Assembly (NCBI RefSeq): GCF_004114935.1
Contig: NZ_CP022221.1
Coordinates: 3,741,001-3,805,000, forward strand
Source: Bradyrhizobium zhanjiangense
Lineage (GTDB): Bacteria > Pseudomonadota > Alphaproteobacteria > Rhizobiales > Xanthobacteraceae
Direction: 5' to 3'
Length of the DNA stretch: 64,000 bases
Below, in pieces: positions 41,740 through 51,078 of this stretch; the stretch's first letter is position 1, and each line of letters opens with the position of its first letter. A program made the position numbers and the translations under genes. The notes beneath the pieces are model-generated. The model had not been told where the DNA came from. It saw nothing but the letters and a program-made list of their open reading frames with translations, and ran no database searches.

Positions 41740-42501
41740 TCAGGCCGGAACGTCGGCGAGCTTCTCGATCGCCGATTTGTGGAGGTCGCTCTGCTGCTGG
41801 AGCAGATTGGCGATGGCGGTGTAGCTGCGCATGACTTCCACCATGCGGCTCATCTCGCCGACGGCGTTGACGTTCGACTTCTCGACGTAGCCCTGGCGCA
41901 CGCTGGACTTGGTGTCGGCCTGCGGGACGGCGGAGCCTACGTCATAGAGGTTGGCGCCGAGCTTGGTCAGCTTGGTCGGATCGTCGAACGTGGCCATGCG
42001 GATCTTGCCGCGGATCGAGTCGGTCTTCGCCGTGCCCTCGAGCACCGTGATGGTGCCGTCGGGTGCGACGTTGATGTCGTGGTCGGTCGGCTGGAAGGTG
42101 ATCGGGCCGGCGGTGCCGAGCACGAGGTTGCCGTCGGAGGTGACGAGCTGGCCGGTGCTGTTGAGCGAGAATTTGCCGTCGCGGGTGTAACGCTCGCCGC
42201 CATTGGCCTGCACCTCGAAATAGGCGTTACCGTCGATCGCCATGTCGAGTGGGTTGTTGGTCGGCTCCATCGGCCCCTGGCCGACGTCGCGGAAGGTGCC
42301 GCGGTCCTGCACATAGGAGACCCGGCGGTCGGAGCCGATGAAATTGTCCTCACGCGCGTTCGAGTTGAGGAACTCCTCGAACAGCGAATGGTCGGCCTTG
42401 AAGCCGTTGGTATTGGCATTGGCGACGTTGTTGGCGATGACATCCATCTGCCGTTCCAACGTCATCTGCCGTGACAAGCCGATCAGAAGCGCGTTCTGCA
42501 T
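41740..42501 (-). CDS. flgF: Proximal rod protein FlgF
   Basis: A 253-residue rod subunit. It starts MQNALLIGLSRQMTLERQMD, followed by VIANNVANANTNGFKAD; the C-terminal helix is EMSRMVEVMRSYTAIANLLQ. ATG 42501 matches the family start, while the frame extends upstream to 42588 without rod-protein similarity. It heads flgF-flgG-flgA-flgH and is divergent from fliL with 377 bp between, where promoter motifs are found. Confidence 0.95.
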   Translation of the reverse strand: MQNALLIGLSRQMTLERQMDVIANNVANANTNGFKADHSLFEEFLNSNAREDNFIGSDRRVSYVQDRGTFRDVGQGPMEPTNNPLDMAIDGNAYFEVQANGGERYTRDGKFSLNSTGQLVTSDGNLVLGTAGPITFQPTDHDINVAPDGTITVLEGTAKTDSIRGKIRMATFDDPTKLTKLGANLYDVGSAVPQADTKSSVRQGYVEKSNVNAVGEMSRMVEVMRSYTAIANLLQQQSDLHKSAIEKLADVPA

Positions 42502-42694
42502 CGGAAATCTCCCCTGAGTGAGATCTGCCACCTCGCTCTCCCAAGCGCCTTGGCGGACCCCGTGAACGAGACCGTCTGGTTCTCCCAAACCGTCAGGTCT
42601 CGGCTCTTTCTCAGCGAAAGCCGTGCCAACTCGAAAAAGTGTGTAATTTCAAATTGTTGATGAATTTTCGGGGCGCGGGAGGGCGGCAGAAAGG

Positions 42695-42772
42695 TTCTGT
42701 TAGCCATGTTTGCCCGGCAGATTTTTCCTAGCGGAGGCCCAATCGAAAGATTCCGTTAACCATTATTACCGT
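42695..42772 (+). promoter_or_regulatory. Duplicated flagellar promoter motif upstream of fliL, with FlbD-like half palindrome
   Basis: Two related strings, GAAAGGTTCTGTTAGCCAT (ending about 42706) and GAAAGATTCCGTTAACCAT (ending about 42763), lie 56-57 bp apart. The first is followed by CGGCAGATTTTTCCTAGC (42715-42732), which matches the flgB promoter text CGGCAAATTCTGCCTAGC. TTAACC-type -35 boxes with CAT are shared with the CtrA sites elsewhere, but the distal TTAA half-site is missing here. The rest of the gap to flgF shows nothing else clear. Confidence 0.5.
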
Positions 42773-42878
42773 AGCGTTTGCCATGAAGAGGAGCGCATTG
42801 CGCCGGGGGCATTTGTATCGCGTCACTGTCTGAGGCTTCGCTCTATCGACCCCTTTGAGAGATCCGGGCGCGGCGACC

Positions 42879-43376
42879 ATGGCAGAGAACGAAGCGGAAG
42901 GCGGTGCAGCCGCCGAGGGCGCGGAAGCCGCTCCGCCGAAGAACAAGCTCAAGCTCATCATCATGGCTGTCGGCCTGCTCGCCGTCCTCGGCGGCGGTGC
43001 TGCGACCTGGTTCTTCTTCCGTCACGGCGATGACGAGCACCATGCCGAGGCGGCGCCGCCGCCAAAGCCGCCGGCTTTCGTCGACGTCCCCGACATGATG
43101 GTCAACCTCGCTGGCGCGCCCGGCGAGCGGGTGCAATATCTGCGGCTGAAGATCGTGCTGGAGCTGAAGGAAGAGAAGCAGATCGAGGCGATCAAGCCGA
43201 CGATGCCGCGCGTCACCGACCTCTTCCAGACCTATGTGCGCGAACTGCGCCCCTCCGACCTCAACGGTTCCGCCGGCATCTTCCGCCTCAAGGAGGAGCT
43301 GACCAAGCGCGTCAACGCGGCGGTCGCCCCGATCCAGGTCAGCGCGGTGCTGTTCAAGGAAGTCGTGGTGCAGTGA
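42879..43376 (+). CDS. fliL: FliL, stator-associated basal body protein
   Basis: A 165-residue inner-membrane protein. It has an acidic N-terminus, one membrane helix (LIIMAVGLLAVLGGGAATWF, about 27-46), a His/Pro linker, then the periplasmic domain with FVDVPDMMVNLAGAPGERVQ and YLRLKIVLELKEEK, ending VLFKEVVVQ. FliL forms a ring around MotAB and supports torque. It heads the operon fliL-fliM-DUF6468-motE, with fliM 18 bp downstream. Confidence 0.95.
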   Translation: MAENEAEGGAAAEGAEAAPPKNKLKLIIMAVGLLAVLGGGAATWFFFRHGDDEHHAEAAPPPKPPAFVDVPDMMVNLAGAPGERVQYLRLKIVLELKEEKQIEAIKPTMPRVTDLFQTYVRELRPSDLNGSAGIFRLKEELTKRVNAAVAPIQVSAVLFKEVVVQ

Positions 43377-43394
43377 GGATAATGAGCTAGCACC

Positions 43395-44597
43395 ATGGCC
43401 GGCAACGAGCAGATGGACCAGGATGCGATTGCCGCCCAATGGGAGGCTTCGCTCGATTCCGAGGATCCTGCGGAGGCCGCGAAGGCTGCCGCCGAGAACG
43501 AATTATCCGAGACCATGGCCCTGCAATGGGCGGCCATGGTCGAGGACGGCAGCCGCGATCTCGGCACCGGCAAGAACTCCGGCGAACGGGTGCTGTCGCA
43601 GGAGGAGATCGATAATCTCCTCGGCTTCACCGTCGGCGACGTCACGCTCGACGACCATTCCGGCATTCGCGCGATCATCGATTCGGCGATGGTCTCCTAC
43701 GAGCGTCTGCCGATGCTCGAAATCGTCTTCGACCGCCTGGTGCGGCTGTTGACGACGAGCTTGCGCAATTTCACCTCCGACAACGTCGAAGTCTCGCTCG
43801 ATCGTATCACCTCGGTGCGCTTCGGCGACTACATGAACTCGATCCCGCTGCCGGCCGTGCTCTCGGTGTTCAAGGCCGAGGAGTGGGAAAACTTCGGCAT
43901 GGCGACGGTCGATTCCAACCTGATCTACTCGATGATCGACGTGCTGCTCGGCGGTCGCCGCGGGACCAGCCAGCTCCGCATCGAGGGGCGGCCCTACACC
44001 ACGATCGAGACCGAGCTGGTCAAGCGGCTGGTCGAGGTGGTGCTGGCCGACGCCGAGCAGGCGTTCCGGCCGCTATCCCCGGTGACCTTCACGATCGATC
44101 GGCTCGAGACCAATCCGCGTTTCGCCGCGATCAGCCGGCCCGCCAACGCCGCGATCCTGGTGCGCCTGCGCATCGATATGGAAGACCGCGGCGGCAACAT
44201 CGAGCTGCTGCTGCCTTATGCGACCATCGAACCGATCCGGGGCGTCCTGCTCCAGATGTTCATGGGCGAAAAGTTCGGCCGCGATCCGGTCTGGGAGGGG
44301 CATTTCGCCACCGAGATCGTGCAGGCCGAGATCGCCGTCGATGCCGTGCTCTACGAGGCCGACATTCCACTCAAGCAGCTGATGCGGCTCAAGGTCGGCG
44401 ACACGCTGCCGCTCGAGATGCGCGCGGATGCCAACGTGTCGGTGCGCTGCGGCAGCGTCACGCTGACCGAAGGGCGGATGGGCCGGGTCGGCGACCGCGT
44501 CGCGATCCGCGTGACGAAACCCCTGCGCAAGCCAAGTACGACACTTGCGATGTTCGAGAAGGTGGACGAGCAGAACAAGATGATGGAGGCCCCATGA
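43395..44597 (+). CDS. fliM: Flagellar switch protein FliM
   Basis: A 400-residue C-ring subunit. The CheY-P docking peptide LSQEEIDNLLGF is present but starts at residue 67, where E. coli has it at about residue 6; the preceding 66 residues are acidic and Ala-rich. The middle domain has SLDRITSVRFGDYMNSIPLP, NLIYSMIDVLLGGRRG and VLLQMFMGEKFGRDPVWEGH. The C-terminal FliN-like domain ends in DRVAIRVTKPL. It overlaps the DUF6468 gene by 4 bp. fliN and fliG are not in the window. Confidence 0.95.
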   Translation: MAGNEQMDQDAIAAQWEASLDSEDPAEAAKAAAENELSETMALQWAAMVEDGSRDLGTGKNSGERVLSQEEIDNLLGFTVGDVTLDDHSGIRAIIDSAMVSYERLPMLEIVFDRLVRLLTTSLRNFTSDNVEVSLDRITSVRFGDYMNSIPLPAVLSVFKAEEWENFGMATVDSNLIYSMIDVLLGGRRGTSQLRIEGRPYTTIETELVKRLVEVVLADAEQAFRPLSPVTFTIDRLETNPRFAAISRPANAAILVRLRIDMEDRGGNIELLLPYATIEPIRGVLLQMFMGEKFGRDPVWEGHFATEIVQAEIAVDAVLYEADIPLKQLMRLKVGDTLPLEMRADANVSVRCGSVTLTEGRMGRVGDRVAIRVTKPLRKPSTTLAMFEKVDEQNKMMEAP

Positions 44598-45040
44598 ACC
44601 ACTCCCTGGGAATGGCGATCGAGTCGTTGGTGGCTATCCTGCTGATGCTGACGATCGTCTACTGCGTCATGCTCAACAAGCGCCTGACGCGGTTGAAGGC
44701 GGACGAGCATTCGCTGAAGGCGGTGATCGGCGAGCTGATCACCGCGACCGAGATCGCCGAGCGCGCGATAGGCGGGCTGAAGCTCGCCGTGCGCGACGTC
44801 AACGAGAACCTCGGCAGCCAGCTTGCGGCGGCAACCCAGATGTCCGACCAGCTCTACAAGCAGCTCGGCGAAGCCGACAACGTGGTGCGGCGCCTGTCCA
44901 AGATCGCGATCGCCGCGCGCCCCGTGACTAATCCGGAAATGGTTGCCGCGCCCGCGGCCAAGCCTTCGTCGGCGAAGGCGGTGGCGGCGGCGGCCGAAGC
45001 TTTCTCCGAGCGCCGACGATCCAACGGCCTTGCCGCATAA
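44594..45040 (+). CDS. DUF6468-type flagellar-locus protein
   Basis: A 148-residue protein with one N-terminal membrane helix (AIESLVAILLMLTIVYCVML, about 8-27), a helical coiled-coil-like region (ADEHSLKAVIGELITATEIA) and an Ala/Pro tail. The position between fliM and motE is the normal place for the DUF6468 family in Hyphomicrobiales. The biochemical role is unknown. Translational coupling to fliM (ATGA overlap) suggests a motor function. Confidence 0.78.
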   Translation: MNHSLGMAIESLVAILLMLTIVYCVMLNKRLTRLKADEHSLKAVIGELITATEIAERAIGGLKLAVRDVNENLGSQLAAATQMSDQLYKQLGEADNVVRRLSKIAIAARPVTNPEMVAAPAAKPSSAKAVAAAAEAFSERRRSNGLAA

Positions 45041-45049
45041 AGTCAGGGT

Positions 45050-45811
45050 ATGAAGTCCTTTCGTAACATCCGCGTCATCCCGGTCGTCGTGGTCGCCGTC
45101 GCAGGTCTCGCCACGCTGAAGGTCGCGGGTCTCGTGATCAATGGCGGCTATGTGTTCGACTACAAGCCGAACCAGGCCAAGAAATCCTGGGCGCAGGAGA
45201 ATCTGAACTTCCCGACCGGTCGCGAGGACCCTGATATCACCGGATCGACCCATGGCGCGCCGAAGGAGGCGCCGAAACCGGCTGCTCCCGAGACCAAGCC
45301 CGAAGGCACCGTGGTCAAGATGGACGAGGCCCAGCCGCAGGTGTCGGCCTCCGAGCGCGCGATCCTCGAGCGGTTGCAGGCACGCCGCCAGGAGATCGAG
45401 GCCCGCCAGCGCGAGATCGACATCCGCGAGAGCCTGCTCAAATCGGCCGAGAAGCGCATCGAGAACAAGGTCGAGGAGATGAAGGCGGTGGAAACCCGCA
45501 TCTCCGCGACCCAGGCCGAGCAGAAGGCGGCCGAAGCCCAGCGCATGAAGGGCCTCGTCACCATGTATGAAGGCATGAAGCCGAAGGATGCCGCACGGGT
45601 GTTCGACCGGCTCGAGATGGGCGTGCTGATCGAGATCGCCTCGGCCATCGCGCCGCGGAAGATGTCGGACATCCTCGGGCTGATGTCGCCCGAGGCCGCC
45701 GAGCGGCTCACGGTCGAAATGGCCCGCCGGGCTAATGGCGGCGGGGATCAGTCCGCCTTGGCCGGCGATCTGCCCAAGATCGACGGCAAGCCGACGCAAA
45801 AGCCGAATTGA
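45050..45811 (+). CDS. motE: MotE-family periplasmic motility chaperone
   Basis: A 253-residue exported or membrane-anchored protein (hydrophobic VIPVVVVAVAGLATLKVAGL at about 9-28). A long coiled coil (about 105-165, rich in QEIEARQREIDIRESLL) leads to an MgtE-N-like C-terminal domain: LVTMYEGMKPKDAARVFDRL then IASAIAPRKMSDILGLMSPE. In Sinorhizobium MotE is a chaperone for the stator-linked MotC. It ends the fliL operon, after a 9-bp gap. Confidence 0.88.
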   Translation: MKSFRNIRVIPVVVVAVAGLATLKVAGLVINGGYVFDYKPNQAKKSWAQENLNFPTGREDPDITGSTHGAPKEAPKPAAPETKPEGTVVKMDEAQPQVSASERAILERLQARRQEIEARQREIDIRESLLKSAEKRIENKVEEMKAVETRISATQAEQKAAEAQRMKGLVTMYEGMKPKDAARVFDRLEMGVLIEIASAIAPRKMSDILGLMSPEAAERLTVEMARRANGGGDQSALAGDLPKIDGKPTQKPN

Positions 45812-45825
45812 GACGCCTTGCGTGT

Positions 45826-46065
45826 CTAGTTCGCGAACGCCTGTGGCACCCTGCGAACAGGCGGGCGCAACGGCTTCTCAACGCGAGGAAGAGTTTTGAG
45901 CTGCTGCTTGATCAGCGCGGCCTTTGTGACCCGAGTCACGAGCTGCAGCGTGCTATGGCAACAGGAGCATTCATATACTTTCAGGGCATATCCTCTGGCG
46001 ATCGGAACGATCGCTACGACCGCTCTTGCCCTGCTACACACAATGCAACCGGCTTCTCCGCTCAT
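45826..46065 (-). CDS. Small cysteine-rich protein, possible zinc ribbon
   Basis: A 79-residue product. Two cysteine groups, CIVCSRAR near the start (C7, C10) and YECSCCHSTLQLV (about C33-C36), are spaced like a small zinc ribbon, a layout I recall in short Bradyrhizobium proteins of unknown role. No strong ribosome-binding site is visible. It lies in the 750-bp non-flagellar gap after motE and could be spurious. Confidence 0.4.
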   Translation of the reverse strand: MSGEAGCIVCSRARAVVAIVPIARGYALKVYECSCCHSTLQLVTRVTKAALIKQQLKTLPRVEKPLRPPVRRVPQAFAN

Positions 46066-46345
46066 TGATTACCCCCAGAGCTAACCAATCGATTCGTATC
46101 GCCGAGATCACATCTGATTCAGAGTTGCGTGCGAAGCGCAACGCCTCGAAGGTTGTGAGTGCGCGTGCTCAGCAACTTGTCAAGGCAGCACATCCAGCTC
46201 CCGTTGCGGATGCAGCTGCGGCAGGTGGCATCTTCTGAGACTGCGGTGAGTTGACGCGCGCAGGTGTGAAGTGGCGGACAGTGACGCCCAAGGCGCCGTC
46301 GTAGGCTTCGGCCATTCGCAATCAGCAGCGCAGGAGGAGGAGGCC

Positions 46346-46543
46346 ATGAACTACTCGTCCGCAGCAGAACGCGTAATCGAGGCCGTCAACCGGCTCCTCC
46401 TAGCGGCGATGACGTCCGCCTGGACATCCGCGCTAAGCCATCAGCATGCAGCGCCGCCCGAGGGCGACGACGGCAACGATGATGAATCTTCTGTCGGTCA
46501 AGAGAGCTCCTCCGCGCCGGATGGCGTCGGGAATCGACACTGA
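46346..46543 (+). CDS. Small hypothetical protein
   Basis: A 65-residue product with a very strong ribosome-binding site, GGAGGAGGAGG, 4 bp before ATG 46346. It starts MNYSSAAERVIEAVNRLLLA, an amphipathic helix, and ends in an acidic Glu/Asp/Ser tail. No family is recognised. The frame extends upstream to 46271 but that part lacks a better start. It converges on the large VCBS protein gene. Confidence 0.4.
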   Translation: MNYSSAAERVIEAVNRLLLAAMTSAWTSALSHQHAAPPEGDDGNDDESSVGQESSSAPDGVGNRH

Positions 46544-46565
46544 AGACGCCATCGGCTTGCGGGCG

Positions 46566-49500
46566 TCACACGACCAGATCGTGCAACACATGGCCCTGAA
46601 CTGTACCTGCTCCGTAAGCTGGATCAACATTAGGTGGGGATGTTTCATGCACGGACGCCAGCTCGGACCCGTGGAATGTCCCAGCGTGGTCGTGATGACC
46701 GGCGAGGTCTGGGAGATGATCCAGCCCCGCGCTGTGCGGTGAACCCTGCGAAGCGTCATCCTTGAACTGGAACGAGTCGCCGAGCTGCTGCGGATTGGCG
46801 GGCTTTAGCCCGGACGCTCCATGGGGCGGGTCGTGCTGCTCGGCCGCCTCGCTTGAGGGCGAATGGTTGGCGCCAGCCGTCGATGACTTCAGTAGGCCGG
46901 GGTTGAGCGTCGTCTTTGCCGTGTCATCGCTGGGATGACCAGGCGCCTGGGCGGCGTTTCCCGGGGGCGAGACGCCGTGATTGCCAGCCTCGCTCCCCAG
47001 CGCAAGCCCGTGCCCGGCGTGCAGTTCGGCGGCGTTGTGGGCAAAATTCAGCGCGGCGATGGCGATGTCAGGCATCTGACCGCTTCCGGAAATCGCGCCA
47101 TCTTTGCCAGCCGTCGTGTCGGGCGCCGCCAAGTGGCTGAAGACAAAACTGACCTCCGTCGGTGCGGCCATGTGCTGCAAGATCGTAGACGGTCCGCTGG
47201 CTGAGGGAGCTACCGCAGTTTCGGTCGCGTACGTTTGCACGTCGTCTGAACTGGAGAGGCTGGAATATTCGGTCCCTTCGGTCTGGTCCCAGCTCCAATT
47301 CAGGCTGTAGGTCGCCTCGCTTGACTGGATTGTGGAACTCCCATCGGCGGAGATCGTGCCGTCGCCGCTCCCGGAATCGGAGGAGACCTCGGAGGTGGTC
47401 GTCGTCACGGCAGTCGCGTCACTCTGCGCGGTTGCGGTGAGGTCGAGCAGTTCGCTGGCGGCCGCCATCACAGGTGCCGCAGCCGGCGCCAGGATGAAGT
47501 CCGACGCGTCGATGGTTGCAATTCCCTGCAAATGGACTTCGAGCAGACCGGAATCGCCGATGTGCAAGGTCTGGTCCGTTGGATTGACGTACACGATGGT
47601 TTCATTCGCCGCGCTGTCATAGAGCCAGGCGATGGTATGTGCCGGCACGGCCGTGCTGGTTGAGCTCAAAGCCAAGATGACGAACCCAAGCGCGCCAAGA
47701 GCGGTCAAGTCGATCTTATCGGCCCCCGAGGCGAAGTCGGTGATGGTGTCGAACTGGCTTGCGTTGGAATCGGCTACGAACAAATAAGCGAAACGGTCGT
47801 TCCCATTGCTGCCGGTGAGTTGGTCCGCACCAAATCCACCGATTATGGTGTCGCTGCCATTGTTGCCGTTGATCGTATCGTTGCCCGAGCCCCCGTAGAT
47901 GACGTCATCCCCATCGTTGCCTTTGATCGTGTCATTGCCGGAGCCTCCGTAGAGAACGTCCGCTTTGCCGGTGCCATTGACGGTATCGCTGCCGGCCCCC
48001 GCGTAGATGATCTGACCTGTGTCGCCGCCGCCCGCGATGGTTTCGCTCCCCGGCGTTCCATACACGTTGGGGGGATCGGAGATCACGACGGATCCGGTCG
48101 CCAGGTTATCAAAATCGTTGGGGTCTGCGTCACTGGCGCCATGGATGGCGATGGTCACCGCCTGGGTCGTGCCATCGATGGCAGTTACCGTGAAAGTGTC
48201 GGTCAACGTGTCGCCGACATCGAGCGCCTGAACCACGCTATTGTTGTTGTCGAGTGTGTAAGTCCATACGCCGGCCGCCGTCATGGTGAAGGTGCCATAT
48301 CCGTCGTCGCTCGCAGTAGGCGAAGAGACAGCGGTGAAGGTGTTCGGCGCGTTGTCGACGTCTGTATCGGTGAGCGTGCCGGTCGCGACGGCAGCACCGG
48401 GCGAGAAAGTTCCTGCCTCGATCACTGAGCCGGTTGTCGTGCCCGAAATGATGGCCGCGTCGTTGGTGCCATTGATGATGATCGTCACCACCTGCGGCGT
48501 GCCGTCGAGGGTTGTGACAGTGAAACTGTCAGTGAGCGTGCCGCCGACATTGAGCGCCTGCACCGCGCCGTTGGCGTTGTCGAGCGTGTAGGTCCACACG
48601 CCGGCGGCGGTTATTGTAAAAGTGCCATAGCCACTCGTGCTTGCCTTGGGCGAACTCACGGTTGTGAAGGTATTGGACGCATTGTCGACGTCGGCAGCAA
48701 CCAGCGTGCCCGTTGCGCTCGGCGCCCCTGGTGTCGCGTTGGCAACGCCTCCGGCCTCGGTCACCGAGCCGGCCGTGGTGCCGGAAATGACGGCAGCATC
48801 GTTGCTGCCATGGATGGTGACCGTCACCACTTGGGCGGTTCCGTCGAGCGTGGTCACTGTGAACGTGTCGGTCAGTGTCTGGTCGGCACTGAGCGCCTGC
48901 ACTGCAGCGTTGGCGTTGTCGAGGGTGTAGGTCCACACGCCCGCTGCCGTCATGGTGAAGGTGCCGTAGCCGGCGGCGCTTGCCGTTGGCGAGCCGACCG
49001 CCGTGAAAGCATTTGCGGTCGTGTCGACATCGGTGTCGGTGAGCGTGCCGGTCGCGGTGGGCGTGCCGGGGTTTGCATTGGCGATGCCGCCAGCCTCGAT
49101 CACTGTGCCGGTCGTCGCGCCGGAGATGACCGCCGCGTCACTCGCTCCGTGGATGGTGATCGTCACCACCTGGGCGGTGCCTCCGATCGTGGTCACCGTA
49201 AAGCTGTCGATGAGTGTGTCGCCGGCATTGAGCGCCTGCACAGCGGCGTTGCCGTTGTCCAAGGTGTAGGTCCACACGCCGGCCGCCGTCATCGTGAAGG
49301 TGCCATAGCCACCGGCGCTCGTTGTTGGCGAGCTCACCGTCGTGAACGTATTAGGCGGATCGTCGACGTCGGTGTCGGTGAGGGTGCCGGTCGCAATTGG
49401 CGCGCCTGGCGTTTCGTTGGCGATGCCGCCAGCCTCGATCGTCGATCCAGTCGTGGTGCCGGAGATGATTGCGGCGTCGTTGACACCGTTGATGGTGATC

Positions 49501-50699
49501 GTGAAGGTCTGATTGACGGTGGTGTCTCCATCGGAGACCGTGATAACAAAACCGTCGGTCGTGGGCGCCTTCAGCGCGTTGATTGCGGCGTCATCAGGCA
49601 CGAACGTATAGGCGCCGCTCGTGCTGTTGACATAGAGTGTCCCGTAGGGGCTTGTCTTCGACAGATCGTACGTCACTCCATTCAGGACCGTATTGCCGGC
49701 GCTCGCCCCGATGACGCCGAAGGTCAGCTGGCCGCCGCTGTTGGTGCTACTGGCGCTGAAAGTTCCTGTCGTCGCAGTGAATGTGTCAAACACCACCGTG
49801 TCGAGCTCAGCGGGCCCGGCTCCGGTGCTGAGCATCGGCGGTAGACGTCCCAGAGGCTCGATAATGGCGAATGGCAACACAGTCGGCAACGTCTGCAGCT
49901 CCGGCGCATCAGGCGGAACGAAGTTGATCGGCTGCAGCAGCTGGGATTTGACGAAGGGAGGCGTGCTCGAGCCATGCGGCCCTTGCCCTTGTGTTAGATT
50001 GGCGAGCACGTCCTGTTGCTCGGCACGCAACTCGTCCATCCGAGCGGCAGTGTTCGTGACCTGGTTGACACTGATGCTGGATCCCACTTTTTTGAGGACG
50101 ATCGTCTCACCAGGATCTTCGACGATGATGTGCCGTGGGATCGGCTCCTTGGTTACGAGCTCAAATGCGCCGTGCGCAAGATCCTTGTAGGTGATGGAGT
50201 CGTCATCCAGGACTGTGACATCCGGATCCGCGGCCTCGGCATTTTGCGCGGCCGAGAAAGTCAGTGCTGCAAGCGTCAGCATCCCGAGACCGCCCGCATG
50301 GCCTCGGGTGCGAATGCCTGCAATCGGCGTATTCAGCCGGAGAGACCCGGCTTCTGCCAGCCGGCCCAGTACGAAACTGAAGCTCCCTCGGGTCACGTCG
50401 AACAACGCTGCATGTGACATGCCTTCGACTTCGAAGACGAAGTCGCTCAGCGCGACGTGAGTGCCGCAGGAGATGTTGAAAAGAGTACCATCGATGAAGC
50501 GAAGTGTGATCTGCCCGTCGGCATCGGTTTCGATCACGTCGGCCCTGTAAACAGGCGCACCAACTACGGCCTGTGTGGCGACGCCGCTCGCTCGCGTGAG
50601 CGTACCGCAACCGATCACCGTATGAATGTGGCCGATGATCTGGACGGGCAGGGACGTGGCGGCCCCGTTACCAACCTGGATGTCGGACGCAACTGACAT
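46566..50699 (-). CDS. Giant FecR-like / VCBS-repeat / RTX protein, probably secreted adhesin
   Basis: A 1377-residue protein with no classical signal peptide. Residues about 20-135 form a FecR-like beta domain (GAPVYRADVIETDADGQITL, RFIDGTLFNISCGTHVALSD). Residues about 300-860 hold VCBS/cadherin-like repeats; the last four units are about 112 residues each, marked by NDAAIISGTTTGS and YGTFTMTAAGVWTYTLDN. Residues about 876-960 are RTX nonapeptides (YGGSGNDTIKGNDGDDVIYG) that bind calcium. The 400-residue tail is Ser/Thr/His-rich. Such architecture suggests type I secretion and adhesion, but no transporter genes are adjacent. Confidence 0.85.
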   Translation of the reverse strand: MSVASDIQVGNGAATSLPVQIIGHIHTVIGCGTLTRASGVATQAVVGAPVYRADVIETDADGQITLRFIDGTLFNISCGTHVALSDFVFEVEGMSHAALFDVTRGSFSFVLGRLAEAGSLRLNTPIAGIRTRGHAGGLGMLTLAALTFSAAQNAEAADPDVTVLDDDSITYKDLAHGAFELVTKEPIPRHIIVEDPGETIVLKKVGSSISVNQVTNTAARMDELRAEQQDVLANLTQGQGPHGSSTPPFVKSQLLQPINFVPPDAPELQTLPTVLPFAIIEPLGRLPPMLSTGAGPAELDTVVFDTFTATTGTFSASSTNSGGQLTFGVIGASAGNTVLNGVTYDLSKTSPYGTLYVNSTSGAYTFVPDDAAINALKAPTTDGFVITVSDGDTTVNQTFTITINGVNDAAIISGTTTGSTIEAGGIANETPGAPIATGTLTDTDVDDPPNTFTTVSSPTTSAGGYGTFTMTAAGVWTYTLDNGNAAVQALNAGDTLIDSFTVTTIGGTAQVVTITIHGASDAAVISGATTGTVIEAGGIANANPGTPTATGTLTDTDVDTTANAFTAVGSPTASAAGYGTFTMTAAGVWTYTLDNANAAVQALSADQTLTDTFTVTTLDGTAQVVTVTIHGSNDAAVISGTTAGSVTEAGGVANATPGAPSATGTLVAADVDNASNTFTTVSSPKASTSGYGTFTITAAGVWTYTLDNANGAVQALNVGGTLTDSFTVTTLDGTPQVVTIIINGTNDAAIISGTTTGSVIEAGTFSPGAAVATGTLTDTDVDNAPNTFTAVSSPTASDDGYGTFTMTAAGVWTYTLDNNNSVVQALDVGDTLTDTFTVTAIDGTTQAVTIAIHGASDADPNDFDNLATGSVVISDPPNVYGTPGSETIAGGGDTGQIIYAGAGSDTVNGTGKADVLYGGSGNDTIKGNDGDDVIYGGSGNDTINGNNGSDTIIGGFGADQLTGSNGNDRFAYLFVADSNASQFDTITDFASGADKIDLTALGALGFVILALSSTSTAVPAHTIAWLYDSAANETIVYVNPTDQTLHIGDSGLLEVHLQGIATIDASDFILAPAAAPVMAAASELLDLTATAQSDATAVTTTTSEVSSDSGSGDGTISADGSSTIQSSEATYSLNWSWDQTEGTEYSSLSSSDDVQTYATETAVAPSASGPSTILQHMAAPTEVSFVFSHLAAPDTTAGKDGAISGSGQMPDIAIAALNFAHNAAELHAGHGLALGSEAGNHGVSPPGNAAQAPGHPSDDTAKTTLNPGLLKSSTAGANHSPSSEAAEQHDPPHGASGLKPANPQQLGDSFQFKDDASQGSPHSAGLDHLPDLAGHHDHAGTFHGSELASVHETSPPNVDPAYGAGTVQGHVLHDLVV

Positions 50700-51078
50700 A
50701 GTTCGACCTCGCCTGGGTGATCGATTTCAGGCTCGGCGTGCTGCCAGGGTCTTGCTCGGGGCGCCCTCGCCAATGGACAAAATATCCTGGGCGCTGGCAG
50801 CCCGAAGGCTTGCCCGCCGAAATAATCAAGTCTGCTTAGAGAGAGAGACGCATTGCGCGGGGTACAGCGACGCGTACCGCCATTCCCGCCGTGCCCCCTC
50901 CCGCCAATGTGATTAAATTGACAAACGAGACGTATTTAATATGTGGAGTTTACTTAACGTTGAGGATAAATTAGGCCGGTCGAGCAAATTAAACAACAAT
51001 TATATTTATTGCAGCTGCGCTTCGCGGTTCAAAAATGGGCCAACGATAGCGACAGATCCTTCTCAGAAAGGGGGGATC
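50700..51078. other. AT-rich intergenic region between divergent FecR-domain genes
   Basis: A 379-bp gap. The part from about 50910 to 51030 is markedly AT-rich (for example TTAAACAACAATTATATTTA), unlike the rest of the window. I see no exact promoter box, no hairpin with a T-run and no gene. The composition suggests acquired DNA or a silenced promoter. Confidence 0.5.

Noticed and set aside
46433..46759. 108-codon minus-strand open frame at the end of the VCBS gene
   Set aside because: It overlaps the coding end of the giant gene in another frame, has no ribosome-binding site and no recognisable sequence.
48130..49490. Regular 335-bp repetition that could be mistaken for a repeat array
   Set aside because: It is the coding sequence of tandem VCBS protein repeats; there are no short identical repeats with spacers, so it is not CRISPR. 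No CRISPR array or cas gene was seen in the window.
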